Source: Agromyces italicus DSM 16388
GTDB lineage: Bacteria; Actinomycetota; Actinomycetes; Actinomycetales; Microbacteriaceae
Length of the DNA: 64,000 nucleotides
Reading direction: 5' to 3'
Assembly: GCF_000421545.1 (NCBI RefSeq)
Contig: NZ_ATXF01000005.1
Span: 682,001 to 746,000 of the forward strand
Numbering within the stretch: the first letter of the stretch is position 1; each line of letters opens with the position of its first letter. The position numbers and the translations under genes are program-made. The notes below the pieces were generated by a model, which was not told where the DNA came from, did not search any database, and worked only from the letters and a program-made list of their open reading frames with translations. Positions 23,567 through 32,866 of this stretch are shown piece by piece.

Positions 23567-24307
23567 GTGCCGATCATCGTGCGGGCGCATGAACTCGCCC
23601 TCCACTCCAAGCGCGGCCCCGTCTACGGGCCCGTCTCGCTCGTCGCCGCCTCCGGCCTCACCGTCGTCGCCGGCCCGGCCGGCAGCGGCCGCACGAGCCT
23701 CCTGCTCACGCTCGCCGCGCGCATGAAGCCGTCGAGCGGCCACCTCGAGACTCTCGGCTACGACCTGCCCCGCCGGGCGCGACCGGTGCAGCGCGCCACC
23801 GCCATCGCCGGCTTCCAGGGCATCGACACCCTCGAGGAGTCGGTCACCGTCGGCGCCGCGATCCGCGAGCGCGCCGCCTGGCTCTCGCCGTGGTGGGCCT
23901 TCATCCGGCGCACCGAGGAGGCAGAGCTCCGCCGGGTGCTCGCCCCGGTCTTCGGCGAGGTGCCACTGCCCGCCGTCGACACCCTCATCTGGGATCTCGA
24001 CGAGGTGCAGACCGTGCTCCTCCGCATCGCGCTCGCGATGATGAGCGAGCCCGACGTGCTCTTCTTCGACCAGATCGAGCAGCTGCAGTCGCCCGAGGCG
24101 CGCCGCACGCTCTGGCTGCGCCTCGACGCGATCACCCGCGCGGGCACCGCCGTCATCGCCTCGGCGGCGGCGCCAGAGCTCGAACTCTGGGCCGAGCTCC
24201 GCCTCGCCCCGCACGTCGTCGACCTCGCCGCAACGGCGGGCGAGGCATCCGCTGCACCGCGCGACGACGCGTCAGACCTCACCGACCTCATCCTGGAGCA
24301 CGCCTGA
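23567..24307 (+). CDS. Degenerate ABC-transporter ATP-binding subunit
   Basis: 246 aa with the fold and spacing of an ABC ATPase but eroded catalytic motifs. Walker A is GPAGSGRTS: the invariant Lys is Arg (residue 42). The usual LSGGQ signature is replaced by DLDEVQTVLL, Walker B reads VLFFDQIEQ with Gln instead of the catalytic Glu, and no switch His follows (IASAAAPE). GTG start at 23567. It overlaps the YhgE gene by one base (TGATG), so the two are translated together. It may bind nucleotide as a structural or regulatory subunit rather than hydrolyse it; that is inference. Confidence 0.82.
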   Translation: MPIIVRAHELALHSKRGPVYGPVSLVAASGLTVVAGPAGSGRTSLLLTLAARMKPSSGHLETLGYDLPRRARPVQRATAIAGFQGIDTLEESVTVGAAIRERAAWLSPWWAFIRRTEEAELRRVLAPVFGEVPLPAVDTLIWDLDEVQTVLLRIALAMMSEPDVLFFDQIEQLQSPEARRTLWLRLDAITRAGTAVIASAAAPELELWAELRLAPHVVDLAATAGEASAAPRDDASDLTDLILEHA

Positions 24308-26646
24308 TGTTCGCCTTCCTCTCCTCCGGCACCGAGCTGCGCCGCTTCCGCAAGGGCGTGCTGCCCAAGATCGCGCTCGTCGTGCTGCTGTTCATCCCCC
24401 TCATCTACGGCGCCCTCTACCTCTGGGCGTTCTGGGCCCCCACCGACGAGATGAAAAACCTGCCCGTCGCCCTCGTGAACGAGGACGCGGGGGCCACGCG
24501 GAACGGCGAACGGCTGACCGCCGGCGACGACCTCGTCACCGAGCTCACCGACCGCGGCGATCTCGACTGGCAGCTCACCGACGCGACGGATGCCACGACC
24601 GGCGTGCAGGACGGCGACTACTACTTCTCCGTCACGATTCCCGACGACTTCTCGGCGAACGCCGTCTCGGTCGGCGGCGACCAGCCGACGCCCGCGACCG
24701 TCGAGGTCGAGTACAACGACGCGAACAGCTTCCTCGCCTCGACCCTCGGCAAGCAGGCCATGGTGCAGCTGCGCGACACCGTCGCCGAGCAGGTGAGCCG
24801 GCAGACCGCCGACACGATGCTCGTCGGCATCAGCGACGCGAGCGACGGCATCCGCGCGGCCGCCGACGGTGCGAACACGCTCGCCGACGGACTCGCGACG
24901 GCCGACGCGGGCGCCGGCCGTCTCGTCGTCGGCCTCGGCGACCTCTCGAGCGGGGCGGGCGCGCTCGACGCGGGCGCGATCCGGCTGGCCGACGGCTCGG
25001 GCACCCTCGCCGACGGACTCGACCAGCTCGCCGCGGGTGCGGGCAGCCTCTCGAGCGGCGCGGGCACCCTCGCCGGCGGCCTCGGCCAGCTCGCGACCGG
25101 CGCCGGAACGCTCTCGAGCGGCACCTCGACGCTCGCGGGCGGGCTCGACCAACTCGCCACCGGAGCGGGCGGGCTCTCGAGCGGTGCGACCAAGGTCGCC
25201 GACGGGGCCGGCGCGCTCTCGACGCAGCTCGGCGCGGCCGCCGACGGTGCCGGGCAGCTCGCGACCGGCTCGCACCAGCTCGCCGACGGTGCGGGGCAGA
25301 TCGCCACGCAGACCGAGCAGTTCGCCGGCGGCAGCGCCCATGTCAGCGGCTCGATCGCCGAGCTGCTCGCCGCCGCCCAGGCGAACCCCGACGTCCCCGT
25401 CTCGGCCTACCTCGATGCCCTCCAGCAGGCCGCCGACGGCGCCGCGACCCTCGATGCCGGGGCGCAGGCCGCGGTGCCGCAGGTGCAGGGCTACGCCGCG
25501 AACTCGACGGCGTTCGCCGGCAAGGTCGACGCACTCGCGGCGGGGCTGACCGCGGGGGCTCCGAAGGCCGCCGAGCTCGCCGACGGTGCGGCACAGCTGC
25601 GCGACGGTACGGCGGCGCTCGCCCAGAAGTCGGGCGACGCGGCATCCGGAGCGCACGAGCTCGCGAGCGGCGCCGCGACCCTCGCCCAGAAGTCGGGCGA
25701 CGCGGCATCCGGCGCGACGACCCTCGCGACGGGCGCGACGAACCTCGCCTCCACGTCGGGCGACGCCGCCTCGGGCGCGCACACCGTCGCCGACGGTGCA
25801 GCCCAGCTCCGTGCCGGCGCCGGGGATCTCGCCGACGGCGCCTCGAAGCTCGACGACGGCGGCACGACCCTCGCGGCGGGCGCCGGCAAGCTGGCCGACG
25901 GCAGCCGCACCCTCGCCGACGAGCTCGGCGCGGGCGCCGCGTCGGCACCGGTCATGAGCGAGTCCGACATCGAATCGAAGGCCGACGTGATCGCCGCGCC
26001 CGTGCAGCTCGACGAGAGCTCGCAGAACGCCGCGTCGAGCTTCGGCGAAGGGTTCGCGCCGTTCTTCATCGCGCTCGCGACCTTCGTGGGCGGCCTGATC
26101 ATGTGGCTCATCCTGCGCGCGCTGCCGACCCGGGCGCTCGCCGCCTCCGCGAGCGGGCTCCGCGCCGTGATGACCGGGTTCCTCCCGGCGATGGCGATCG
26201 GACTCGGGCAGGTCGTGATCATGGTGCTGGTGCTCGTCTACGGCATCGGCCTCGAACCCGAGTACTGGCTCGCGACGAGCGCGTTCATCTACCTCGTGAC
26301 CCTCGCGTTCCTCGCCCTGCAGCAGATGTTCATCATCGTGCTCGGCACGGCGGCCGGCCGCGTCGTGAGCCTCGTGCTGCTCATGCTGCAGCTGAGCTCC
26401 TCGGGCGGCACATACCCCGTCGAGACGACGCCGGGGTTCTTCCAGGTGCTGCACCCGTTCATGCCCGCCTCGTACGTCGTCAGCGGCCTGCGCGAGCTCA
26501 TCACCGGCGGCGTGGACTCTAGACTGTGGCTCTCGGTGCTCGTGATGGCCGGCATCCTCGTGGGCTCGCTCGCGATCAGCGCGTGGAGCGCCGGCAAGCA
26601 GCGGATGTGGAGCGTCAGCCGCCTGCACCCCGAACTCGCGATCTGA
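24307..26646 (+). CDS. YhgE/Pip-family multi-spanning membrane protein
   Basis: 779 aa: one N-terminal transmembrane helix (about 18-42), a roughly 560-residue extracytoplasmic region, and about five C-terminal helices with the ABC2-like LTFxALQQMFIIVLGTAAGR and STGGTYP-like (here SSGGTYPVE) motifs. The external region is a long run of about 11-residue repeats ending in G-A-x-x-L-x-x-G, typical of phage infection protein (Pip) and related exporters, probably a long helical stalk. Part of the repeat is duplicated at DNA level (25618-25649 and 25681-25712, 63 nt apart). Sits between the degenerate ATPase and a TetR regulator; likely a lipid or drug export function, unproven. Confidence 0.9.
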   Translation: MFAFLSSGTELRRFRKGVLPKIALVVLLFIPLIYGALYLWAFWAPTDEMKNLPVALVNEDAGATRNGERLTAGDDLVTELTDRGDLDWQLTDATDATTGVQDGDYYFSVTIPDDFSANAVSVGGDQPTPATVEVEYNDANSFLASTLGKQAMVQLRDTVAEQVSRQTADTMLVGISDASDGIRAAADGANTLADGLATADAGAGRLVVGLGDLSSGAGALDAGAIRLADGSGTLADGLDQLAAGAGSLSSGAGTLAGGLGQLATGAGTLSSGTSTLAGGLDQLATGAGGLSSGATKVADGAGALSTQLGAAADGAGQLATGSHQLADGAGQIATQTEQFAGGSAHVSGSIAELLAAAQANPDVPVSAYLDALQQAADGAATLDAGAQAAVPQVQGYAANSTAFAGKVDALAAGLTAGAPKAAELADGAAQLRDGTAALAQKSGDAASGAHELASGAATLAQKSGDAASGATTLATGATNLASTSGDAASGAHTVADGAAQLRAGAGDLADGASKLDDGGTTLAAGAGKLADGSRTLADELGAGAASAPVMSESDIESKADVIAAPVQLDESSQNAASSFGEGFAPFFIALATFVGGLIMWLILRALPTRALAASASGLRAVMTGFLPAMAIGLGQVVIMVLVLVYGIGLEPEYWLATSAFIYLVTLAFLALQQMFIIVLGTAAGRVVSLVLLMLQLSSSGGTYPVETTPGFFQVLHPFMPASYVVSGLRELITGGVDSRLWLSVLVMAGILVGSLAISAWSAGKQRMWSVSRLHPELAI

Positions 26647-26660
26647 CCGGAGGAGCGACC

Positions 26661-27215
26661 ATGGCCCGCGCGAACACCACCAAGCGCGCCATCCTCGACG
26701 CCGCGCTCGAGCTGGCGGCGACGAAGGGCATCACCGGGACCACGATGGACGAGGTCGCCGAGCTCGCCGGGGTCGCGAAGGGCAGCCTGTACTACAACTT
26801 CAGCTCGAAGGACCAGCTGTTCGAAGCCATGCTGCAGGAGGGGGTCGGCGCGCTCGCCGAGTCCCTCCGTGCGGCCAAGGGCGAGCTGCGCGGCTGGCCT
26901 GCGATCGAGGCGCTCGTGTGGCAGCTGCTCGACCGGATCGCGGCGAACGCGGCGCTCGCGAAGCTCATGGCCTCCGAGATCTTCCGCACCGACCGGGCCT
27001 GGCAGGAGACCCTGTTCGCCCTGCGGCACGAGGCGCTCGCCGTCTTCGAGGCGGCGATCGACGAGACGGATGTCCCGGAGGGACGCGCGGGCATCATGGC
27101 GTCGAGCGTCTTCGGGGCGGTGCTGCTCGCGGGTCTCGAATGGCTCGTCTTCGAGCCCGAGCGCTCGCGCGACGAGGTCGCCGCCGGCATCCTCGCGACG
27201 CTGCACACGAGATGA
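26661..27215 (+). CDS. TetR/AcrR-family regulator of the YhgE unit
   Basis: 184 aa. N-terminal HTH: AILDAALELAATKGITGTTMDEVAELAGVAKGSLYYNFSSKDQLFEAML, the standard TetR DNA-binding region; the C-terminal ligand domain is all-helical. ATG at 26661 with GGAGGAG 5 nt upstream. It follows the YhgE stop by 14 nt and probably binds the palindrome at 23535-23548 to repress the operon. Ligand unknown. Confidence 0.92.
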   Translation: MARANTTKRAILDAALELAATKGITGTTMDEVAELAGVAKGSLYYNFSSKDQLFEAMLQEGVGALAESLRAAKGELRGWPAIEALVWQLLDRIAANAALAKLMASEIFRTDRAWQETLFALRHEALAVFEAAIDETDVPEGRAGIMASSVFGAVLLAGLEWLVFEPERSRDEVAAGILATLHTR

Positions 27216-27220
27216 ACGGA

Positions 27221-27269
27221 ACGGGCCCCACGCGCTGCCGGAATTCATCGAACAGCGCGCGAGGCCCGT
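27221..27269. terminator. Bidirectional stem-loop between tetR and sulfatase genes
   Basis: ACGGGCC (27221-27227) pairs with GGCCCGT (27263-27269) and CGCGCTG (27231-27237) with CAGCGCG (27253-27259), leaving a 15-nt loop. Placed between two convergent stops 62 nt apart. Confidence 0.65.
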
Positions 27270-27277
27270 CATGCCGC

Positions 27278-29632
27278 CTACTGGTGGCGCAGCGCCGCCT
27301 GTAGATGCTCATCGGGGTCGACGAGGTGGTTGTGGTCGTCGAGGCCGAGTGCGACCTCGGCCCACTTCAGGGTGCCGCTGAACGCGCCGCCCCAGACCTT
27401 GTAGCCCTCGTAAGCCGGCATGCCCGTGTCGCAGCCGGCGTCCATGCCCTCATCGAACGAGAAGTAGAGCGCGTGCGTGTGCTCGACGCGTCCGGTGCCG
27501 ACCGCCGCGCCGTCGATGAAGAGCGTCACGTCGCCGCCCTTGCCGATGCCGCCGCCGTCGTACGCGAACTCGACCCGCACCTGGTGCTCGCCCGCGCCGA
27601 TCGGGGCATCCGACAGGGTGGTCGAGCGCTGAAGGCCGCAGTAGTTGTAGTGGAAGCCGAGCTTGCCGTCTTCGGCGAAGAACGACCAGCCGCCGGTGCG
27701 GCCGCCCTGGGCCACGATCGCACCCTCGAGCGAGCCGTCGTCGGGCACGACCACCTCGGCGGTCGCCGAGAACGAGCGGTTCTTCACGTTGATCGCAACG
27801 TTCTCGCCGAGTCGCACCATGCCGGGGTAGAGCCGCAGGCGGTCGCCGGTGACGAGTGTCGGCCGGCCGGCGATCGCGGGGTTCATGCGCTCGGCGGCGC
27901 GGTCATCCATCGGGAACACGTTGTGGCGCGCCGCCTCGATGAGGAAGAGCCGCTGCAACTCGGCGAGCTTCTCGGGCTGCTCGGCGGCGAGGTTCTTCGC
28001 CTGGGTCCAGTCGGTCGTCGTGTCGTAGAGCTCCCACACGTCGAGCGAGAAGTCGGGGGCCTTCGACACGACATCCCACGGGGTGCGGTGCTTCGTGACC
28101 GCGGTCCAGCCGTGGTGGTAGATGCCGCGGTTGCCCATGAGTTCGAAGTACTGCGTCGTATGGCGTTCGTCGGCGGAGGCGTCGTCGAAGCTGTACGCCA
28201 TCGAGACGCCGTGCATCGGCTCCTGCGTGACGCCGTTCACCGTGTGCGGCTCGGCGAGGCCGGCTACGTCGAGCACGGTCGGCGCGAGGTCGATGACGTG
28301 GTGCCACTGCTCGCGCACCTCGCCCTTCGCGGCGATGCGGCTCGGCCAGTGCACGATCGTGCCGTTGCGGGTGCCGCCGTAGTGCGAGGCCACCTGCTTG
28401 GTCCACTGGTACGGGGTGCACATCGCGTGCGCCCACGCGACCGAGTAGTGGTTGTACGCCTCCGGCCCGCCGACCTCGTCGAGGTGCTCCTTCCAGAACT
28501 CGACGGTCTCGAACTGGCCGCCGCCGTTCGAGGCGGTGGTCAGCATGTAGGCGCCGTTGATGCCGCCCTCGGCCGAGGCGCCGTTGTCGCCGATGATGTA
28601 GTAGATCAGTGTGTCCTCGAGGATGTCGAGCTCTTCGAGGGCGTCGATGACACGACCGGTGTGGTGATCGGCGTACTCGAGGAAGGCTGCGTAGACCTCC
28701 ATCTGGCGGGCGAGGACGGGCTTCTGCTCTTCGGGCACGTCGCTCCACGCGGGGAGTCCCTCGGGGCGCGCGGTCAGCTCGGAGTCGGCGGCGATGACGC
28801 CGAGCTCCTTCTGACGGGCGAAGGTCTGCTCGCGCTGCGCGTCCCAGCCGAGGTCGAACTTGCCCTCGTACTTGGCGATCCAGTCCTTCGGCACGTGGTG
28901 CGGCGCGTGGGTCGCCCCCGGGGCGAAGTAGACGAAGAACGGCTTGTCGGGCGTCAGGCTCTTCTGCTGGCGCACGTAGTCGATCGCCTTGTCGGCGAGG
29001 TCGGGCATCAGGTGGTAGTCGGGATCGGTCGGCGGCTCGATGGTCGTGAGGCCGTCGATGAGGGCGGGCGTGTACTGGTTCGTCTCGCCGCCGATGAAGC
29101 CGTAGAAGCGCTCGAAGCCGCTCTGGGCGGGCCAGTGGTCGAACGGGCCGGTCGGGCCCGACTCCCACACCGGCACCTCGTGGCACTTGCCGAACTGCGC
29201 GGTGTTGTAGCCGCTCTGGCGGAGGATCTCGGGCAGCGGCACCGCGGTGTTCGGTCGCGTCGAGCGGTAGCCCGGCGCCGGCGTCGCGGTCTCCGTGATG
29301 TGGCCCATGCCGACGGCGTGGTGGTTGCGCCCCGAGAGCAGGGCGGCGCGGGTCGGCGAGCAGAGCGCAGTGGTGTGGAACCGCGAGTAGCGGAGGCCCT
29401 CGCCGGCGAGGCGCTCGGCGGTGGGCGTGTGGATCGGCCCGCCGAAGGCACTGGAGGCCCCGAAGCCGACATCGTCGAGCAGGATCACGAGCACATTCGG
29501 CGCCTGGGCCGGCGGCCGCGCCGGCTCGATCGGCGGGAACTTCTCATCGAGCTTCTTCGCGTCGTACGCGACCGGCCCCTGGTACGCGCGATCTGGAACA
29601 GGAAGCACGCTTCCTGGTCGGACGTCGTTCAT
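27278..29632 (-). CDS. Arylsulfatase (formylglycine-type)
   Basis: Hydrolyses sulfate esters. 784 aa. Metal-binding DD at 53-54 (LLDDVGFG), the formylglycine motif CSPTR with Cys 91, HITET and GATHAPH downstream, and a C-terminal concanavalin-like beta domain (about 600-784). The Cys must be converted to formylglycine by a formylglycine-generating enzyme; no such gene is in the window. No signal peptide is evident, unlike many bacterial sulfatases, so it is probably cytoplasmic. ATG at 29632; the longer frame upstream runs into another region and lacks a ribosome site. Confidence 0.93.
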   Translation of the reverse strand: MNDVRPGSVLPVPDRAYQGPVAYDAKKLDEKFPPIEPARPPAQAPNVLVILLDDVGFGASSAFGGPIHTPTAERLAGEGLRYSRFHTTALCSPTRAALLSGRNHHAVGMGHITETATPAPGYRSTRPNTAVPLPEILRQSGYNTAQFGKCHEVPVWESGPTGPFDHWPAQSGFERFYGFIGGETNQYTPALIDGLTTIEPPTDPDYHLMPDLADKAIDYVRQQKSLTPDKPFFVYFAPGATHAPHHVPKDWIAKYEGKFDLGWDAQREQTFARQKELGVIAADSELTARPEGLPAWSDVPEEQKPVLARQMEVYAAFLEYADHHTGRVIDALEELDILEDTLIYYIIGDNGASAEGGINGAYMLTTASNGGGQFETVEFWKEHLDEVGGPEAYNHYSVAWAHAMCTPYQWTKQVASHYGGTRNGTIVHWPSRIAAKGEVREQWHHVIDLAPTVLDVAGLAEPHTVNGVTQEPMHGVSMAYSFDDASADERHTTQYFELMGNRGIYHHGWTAVTKHRTPWDVVSKAPDFSLDVWELYDTTTDWTQAKNLAAEQPEKLAELQRLFLIEAARHNVFPMDDRAAERMNPAIAGRPTLVTGDRLRLYPGMVRLGENVAINVKNRSFSATAEVVVPDDGSLEGAIVAQGGRTGGWSFFAEDGKLGFHYNYCGLQRSTTLSDAPIGAGEHQVRVEFAYDGGGIGKGGDVTLFIDGAAVGTGRVEHTHALYFSFDEGMDAGCDTGMPAYEGYKVWGGAFSGTLKWAEVALGLDDHNHLVDPDEHLQAALRHQ

Positions 29633-30060
29633 CTGCACAACCCCTCTGCGGCGCAGGGCGGAGGTCGCCCCCGCGCCACTCGATCCTCTCAGATCCGGAC
29701 TGTCGATCGCGGTCCGCTCGGCGAGCACCGGGAACGCCCCGACGGACCCTCACGCACGATGCCGTGCCGAACGCCGCCGGCGCAACGGCTCGCCCCGTCG
29801 TGCGGGCACCGCCGCCACGGTCGCAGCGCCGAGCTCGTCGGCGACGCGGCTCGCAGAGTTCGGCCGCGGATGGCTGCCCTCGCGGGGGCAGGCGCAGGCC
29901 AGGCGGGTCTCCTCGCCGAGCGGTCCGTACACGAACTCCAGGTGGTGTGCCATGGCGCCTCCCCTTCCGCGGCAGAACTGATGGTCCTCCCTGAGAGACG
30001 CGCGCGGGCGCGGATCATGACGCGGGTCGGGTGTGAGTTCGTCCGGCGAAGGTTCGGCGC
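29633..30060. other. Intergenic region upstream of the sulfatase gene
   Basis: Contains the small ORF at 29750-29953 and no other supported feature. The promoter of the sulfatase should lie in 29633-29740 but no convincing boxes were seen. Confidence 0.5.
29750..29953 (-). CDS. Small hypothetical protein
   Basis: 67 aa, not recognised. Supported by a strong AAGGGGAGG ribosome site 5 nt before the ATG at 29953, not by similarity. N-terminus MAHHLEFVYGPLGEETRLAC, C-terminus very basic (RRGEPLRRRRSARHR). Two Cys (CAC) near residue 20. Runs in the same direction as the sulfatase gene. Could be a chance ORF in GC-rich DNA; the ribosome site is the main argument for it. Confidence 0.4.
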   Translation of the reverse strand: MAHHLEFVYGPLGEETRLACACPREGSHPRPNSASRVADELGAATVAAVPARRGEPLRRRRSARHRA

Positions 30061-31833
30061 TCAGCCTCCGTCGAGCCCCTTCAGCTCGATGCTGATCTGC
30101 TCGGCGTCGAGGTCTTCGAGGGCGGCGCTGAGCGCGGCGGCGCTGAACCGGCCCTCGTCGCGGGCGTCGAGCAGGGCGTCGCGCTCGGCCTCGATCATGC
30201 GCAGTCGAAGGCGGCGCACCTGCTCGGGGTCGACACGGGGGGCGGATGCCTCGGGGCCGGAGCGCTTCGCCGGGTCGCCGCCGCCGCCCGCGCCTTCGGC
30301 CTCGGCCTCGTCAGCGGCATCCGTCTCGCCGGCGCCCTCGTCGTTGGAGACCTGCCAGGCCGCGCGCATGCGCTCGGCCATGATGCGCGACTGCGCATCG
30401 CCCGACTCGGCGAGCTCGCGCATCGCGGCCGTGCGCAGCAGTGCGCGGAGCTTCCGCCGCTCGGCGGCGCCCGCGCCGGGGTCGCGGGCGGGGACGAGCC
30501 GGCGCACGAGCCACGGCAGCGTGCCGCCCTGCACGAGCAGCGAGGCCACCGCGACGACGAAGGCGATGAAGACGAGCAGCGAACGGTTCGGGGTGTCGGC
30601 CGGCAGGGTCTGCGCGGCGACGAGCGTCACGACGCCGCGCATGCCTGCCCACACGATGATGGTGCCGTCGCGCCAGTCGAGAGATTCATCGACGAAGTAG
30701 TCGATGTCGGCGACCCGGCGCCGGAGCATCGAGCGGAATCGTGCCGACCTGGCCTGATCGGGTGCGCGGCCCGCGCGGAGCGCGAACGCGGCCGTGTCGG
30801 TGGGCAGCGACTGAATCCGCTCCTTCACCAGGGCACCGCGTCGGGCACGCCGCCCGAGACCCATGATCAGCGGGCCCACGTACGCCGCGCGGACCAGCGT
30901 GACCCCGACCAGCGCAATCGCAGCGATGCCGACCGCGTTCCAGATTCCGGCGTGCCCCCGTTCGACGTCTTCGACGAGGGCGGTCACCTCGAGCCCCATC
31001 ACCAGGAACACCGCGCCCTCGAGCACGAGCTCGACGGTGCGCCAGTTCTGCACGTCGGAGAGCCGATGCCGGGGGCTCAGGAACTTCGCCGCCCCGCGCC
31101 CCGTGATGAGACCGGCGACGACCGCCGCGACGAGCCCCGAGGCGCCGAGCAGCTCGGCGGGGACGGACGCGAGGAACGGCATCGTGAACGAGATCACCGT
31201 GTTCACCGTCGGGTTCGAGACGCGGGCGCGCACTCGCAGGCTCACCCAGCCGATGATCGCGCCGATGGCGGTCGCCACGGCGACCGCGTAGACGAAGTTC
31301 CCGGCAACGCCCCAGATCGAGACGGATGCCGCGGCTCCGGCGATCGCGGAACGGAGGAGCACCAGGGCCGTCGCGTCGTTGAGCAGGCTCTCGCCCTCGA
31401 GTATCGCGACGACGCGCGGCGAGACGCCGAGGCGTTTGACGATGGAGGTGGCGACCGCATCGGTCGGGCTCACGATGGCTCCGAGGGCGATGCCGATCGC
31501 GAGGTCGATGCCCGGGATGATCCACGTGAACAGCAGCCCGAGCAGCACCGAGCTGACGACGACGAGCACGACCGAGAGGCCGCCGATCGCGCCGAAGTCG
31601 CGGCGGAACTCCATCGCCGGCATCGACACCGCCGCCGAGTACAGCAACGGCGGGAGGACTCCCGCGATGATCCACTCGGGGTCGATCTCGATCGGCGGCA
31701 CCGAGGGCAGCAGGCTCACGAGGAGGCCCGCGACGACGAGCAGCAACGGCGCCGCGACGCCGAGCTTCGGTCCGATCGCGGTCGCGGCGGCGATGGCGAG
31801 GAGCCCGAGCACCCCGGCCAGCAGCAGTTCCAT
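30061..31833 (-). CDS. Na+/H+ antiporter (CPA1/NhaP family)
   Basis: Membrane cation/proton exchanger, 590 aa with 11-13 hydrophobic segments and a cytoplasmic C-terminal tail of about 140 residues rich in Ala/Glu. The antiporter signatures are SPTDAVATS (about residue 135) and GESLLNDATALVL (about 158), as in NhaP/CPA1. ATG start at 31833. Possible cations are Na+ and K+; this cannot be decided from the sequence. Confidence 0.92.
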   Translation of the reverse strand: MELLLAGVLGLLAIAAATAIGPKLGVAAPLLLVVAGLLVSLLPSVPPIEIDPEWIIAGVLPPLLYSAAVSMPAMEFRRDFGAIGGLSVVLVVVSSVLLGLLFTWIIPGIDLAIGIALGAIVSPTDAVATSIVKRLGVSPRVVAILEGESLLNDATALVLLRSAIAGAAASVSIWGVAGNFVYAVAVATAIGAIIGWVSLRVRARVSNPTVNTVISFTMPFLASVPAELLGASGLVAAVVAGLITGRGAAKFLSPRHRLSDVQNWRTVELVLEGAVFLVMGLEVTALVEDVERGHAGIWNAVGIAAIALVGVTLVRAAYVGPLIMGLGRRARRGALVKERIQSLPTDTAAFALRAGRAPDQARSARFRSMLRRRVADIDYFVDESLDWRDGTIIVWAGMRGVVTLVAAQTLPADTPNRSLLVFIAFVVAVASLLVQGGTLPWLVRRLVPARDPGAGAAERRKLRALLRTAAMRELAESGDAQSRIMAERMRAAWQVSNDEGAGETDAADEAEAEGAGGGGDPAKRSGPEASAPRVDPEQVRRLRLRMIEAERDALLDARDEGRFSAAALSAALEDLDAEQISIELKGLDGG

Positions 31834-31851
31834 GCGGCCATTCTGCCGCTC

Positions 31852-31889
31852 GGCGGGTTGCGGAGGAGCGAAGCGAGGTCTCGAACCCA
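31852..31889 (-). repeat. Dispersed repeat copy, inverted orientation
   Basis: Reads GGTTCGAGACCTCGCTTCGC then TCCTCCGCAACCC on the minus strand, matching the element at 20953-21023 and 41339-41383 with a few changes. Located between the antiporter and nuclease genes. Confidence 0.75.
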
Positions 31890-31928
31890 GGCCCCCGCGG
31901 CGTCGGCGGTGTGTGGTGTGCTGGGCGC

Positions 31929-32747
31929 ATGGGTTTCGACGCGCAGTTCCTGGGAGTGACGGCACCGATGCCGCGGCCGAGGCCCGGCCCCGAGACATCC
32001 GAATGCGTCGACCTCGCCTACGTGCACTTCTCGCTCGTGCTCGACCCGGTGCGGCGCTTCGCCCGCGTCACCGGGGTGAACGTCGACGGGGCGGCGCTCC
32101 TCGATCTGGCCCGAGGCGGCGACGAGTGGCGGCTCGACGAACGGGTGCCCGCCGACTGGCAGGCCGGCCCCGCGGTCTACGCGGCGAACGACCTCGACCG
32201 GGGTCATCTCGTGCGCCGTCGCGATCCTGTCTGGGGCGAGCCCGCCGTCGCCGCGCGGGCGAACGCCGACACGTTCCACTACACGAACGCCGCGCCCCAG
32301 GCCGCCGGGTTCAACCAGTCGAAGGAGCTCTGGCTCGGCCTCGAAGACCACGTGCTCGTCTATTCCGAGACGACGGCGCAGCGGCTGAGTGTCTTCACCG
32401 CCCCCGTGCTCGGCGACGACGACCCCGGGTACCGAGGCATCCGGGTGCCGTTGCAGTTCTGGAAGGTCGTCGCGTGGAACGCCGGCGGCGCGCTCGCCGC
32501 GACCGCGTTCCTGCTCGACCAGTCGCCGCTCGTCGACACGAGCGAGCTGCGCGAGCCCCGGGCGGGCGGCGCCCAGGCGCCACCGCTCGGCCCGTTCCGC
32601 ACCTTCCAGGTGCCGGTGGCGGATGTCGCGGGGCTGGCCGGCCTCGAAATGCCCGAGCTCGTGGCCGCCGAAATCCTGCCGCCGACGGTGGTCGCCGCCG
32701 GCCGTCGCCGGCTCGAGGTGCCGGGCGACGTGCTGCTGCCGCGCTGA
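31929..32747 (+). CDS. DNA/RNA non-specific endonuclease (NUC1 family)
   Basis: 272 aa. The nuclease signature DRGHLVRR with catalytic His is present, followed by the NAAPQAAGFNQ segment holding the metal-binding Asn; these are the hallmarks of the Serratia/NucA-type ββα-metal nucleases. No signal peptide is seen, so cytoplasmic or non-classical export. ATG at 31929 preferred to a GTG at 31911. Could act on foreign or extracellular DNA; immunity genes were not seen. Confidence 0.85.
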   Translation: MGFDAQFLGVTAPMPRPRPGPETSECVDLAYVHFSLVLDPVRRFARVTGVNVDGAALLDLARGGDEWRLDERVPADWQAGPAVYAANDLDRGHLVRRRDPVWGEPAVAARANADTFHYTNAAPQAAGFNQSKELWLGLEDHVLVYSETTAQRLSVFTAPVLGDDDPGYRGIRVPLQFWKVVAWNAGGALAATAFLLDQSPLVDTSELREPRAGGAQAPPLGPFRTFQVPVADVAGLAGLEMPELVAAEILPPTVVAAGRRRLEVPGDVLLPR

Positions 32748-32866
32748 CGCGCCACGACGGCGTGCCGCGACGGCCCGCCCCGACGGCGCGCCGCGTCGGC
32801 CCGCGCAACCCCGGCGTATCGTGAATGGCGAGCACTTCACGTCGACGAGGTCGGGAGGCGACGACG

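Noticed and set aside
27305..30700. 1131-aa plus-strand frame across the sulfatase gene
   Set aside because: Shadow of the sulfatase and the antiporter; no domain, biased Arg/Val/Glu composition.
31911..31931. GTG at 31911 as the start of the NUC1 nuclease gene
   Set aside because: No ribosome site and only six extra residues; ATG at 31929 preferred.
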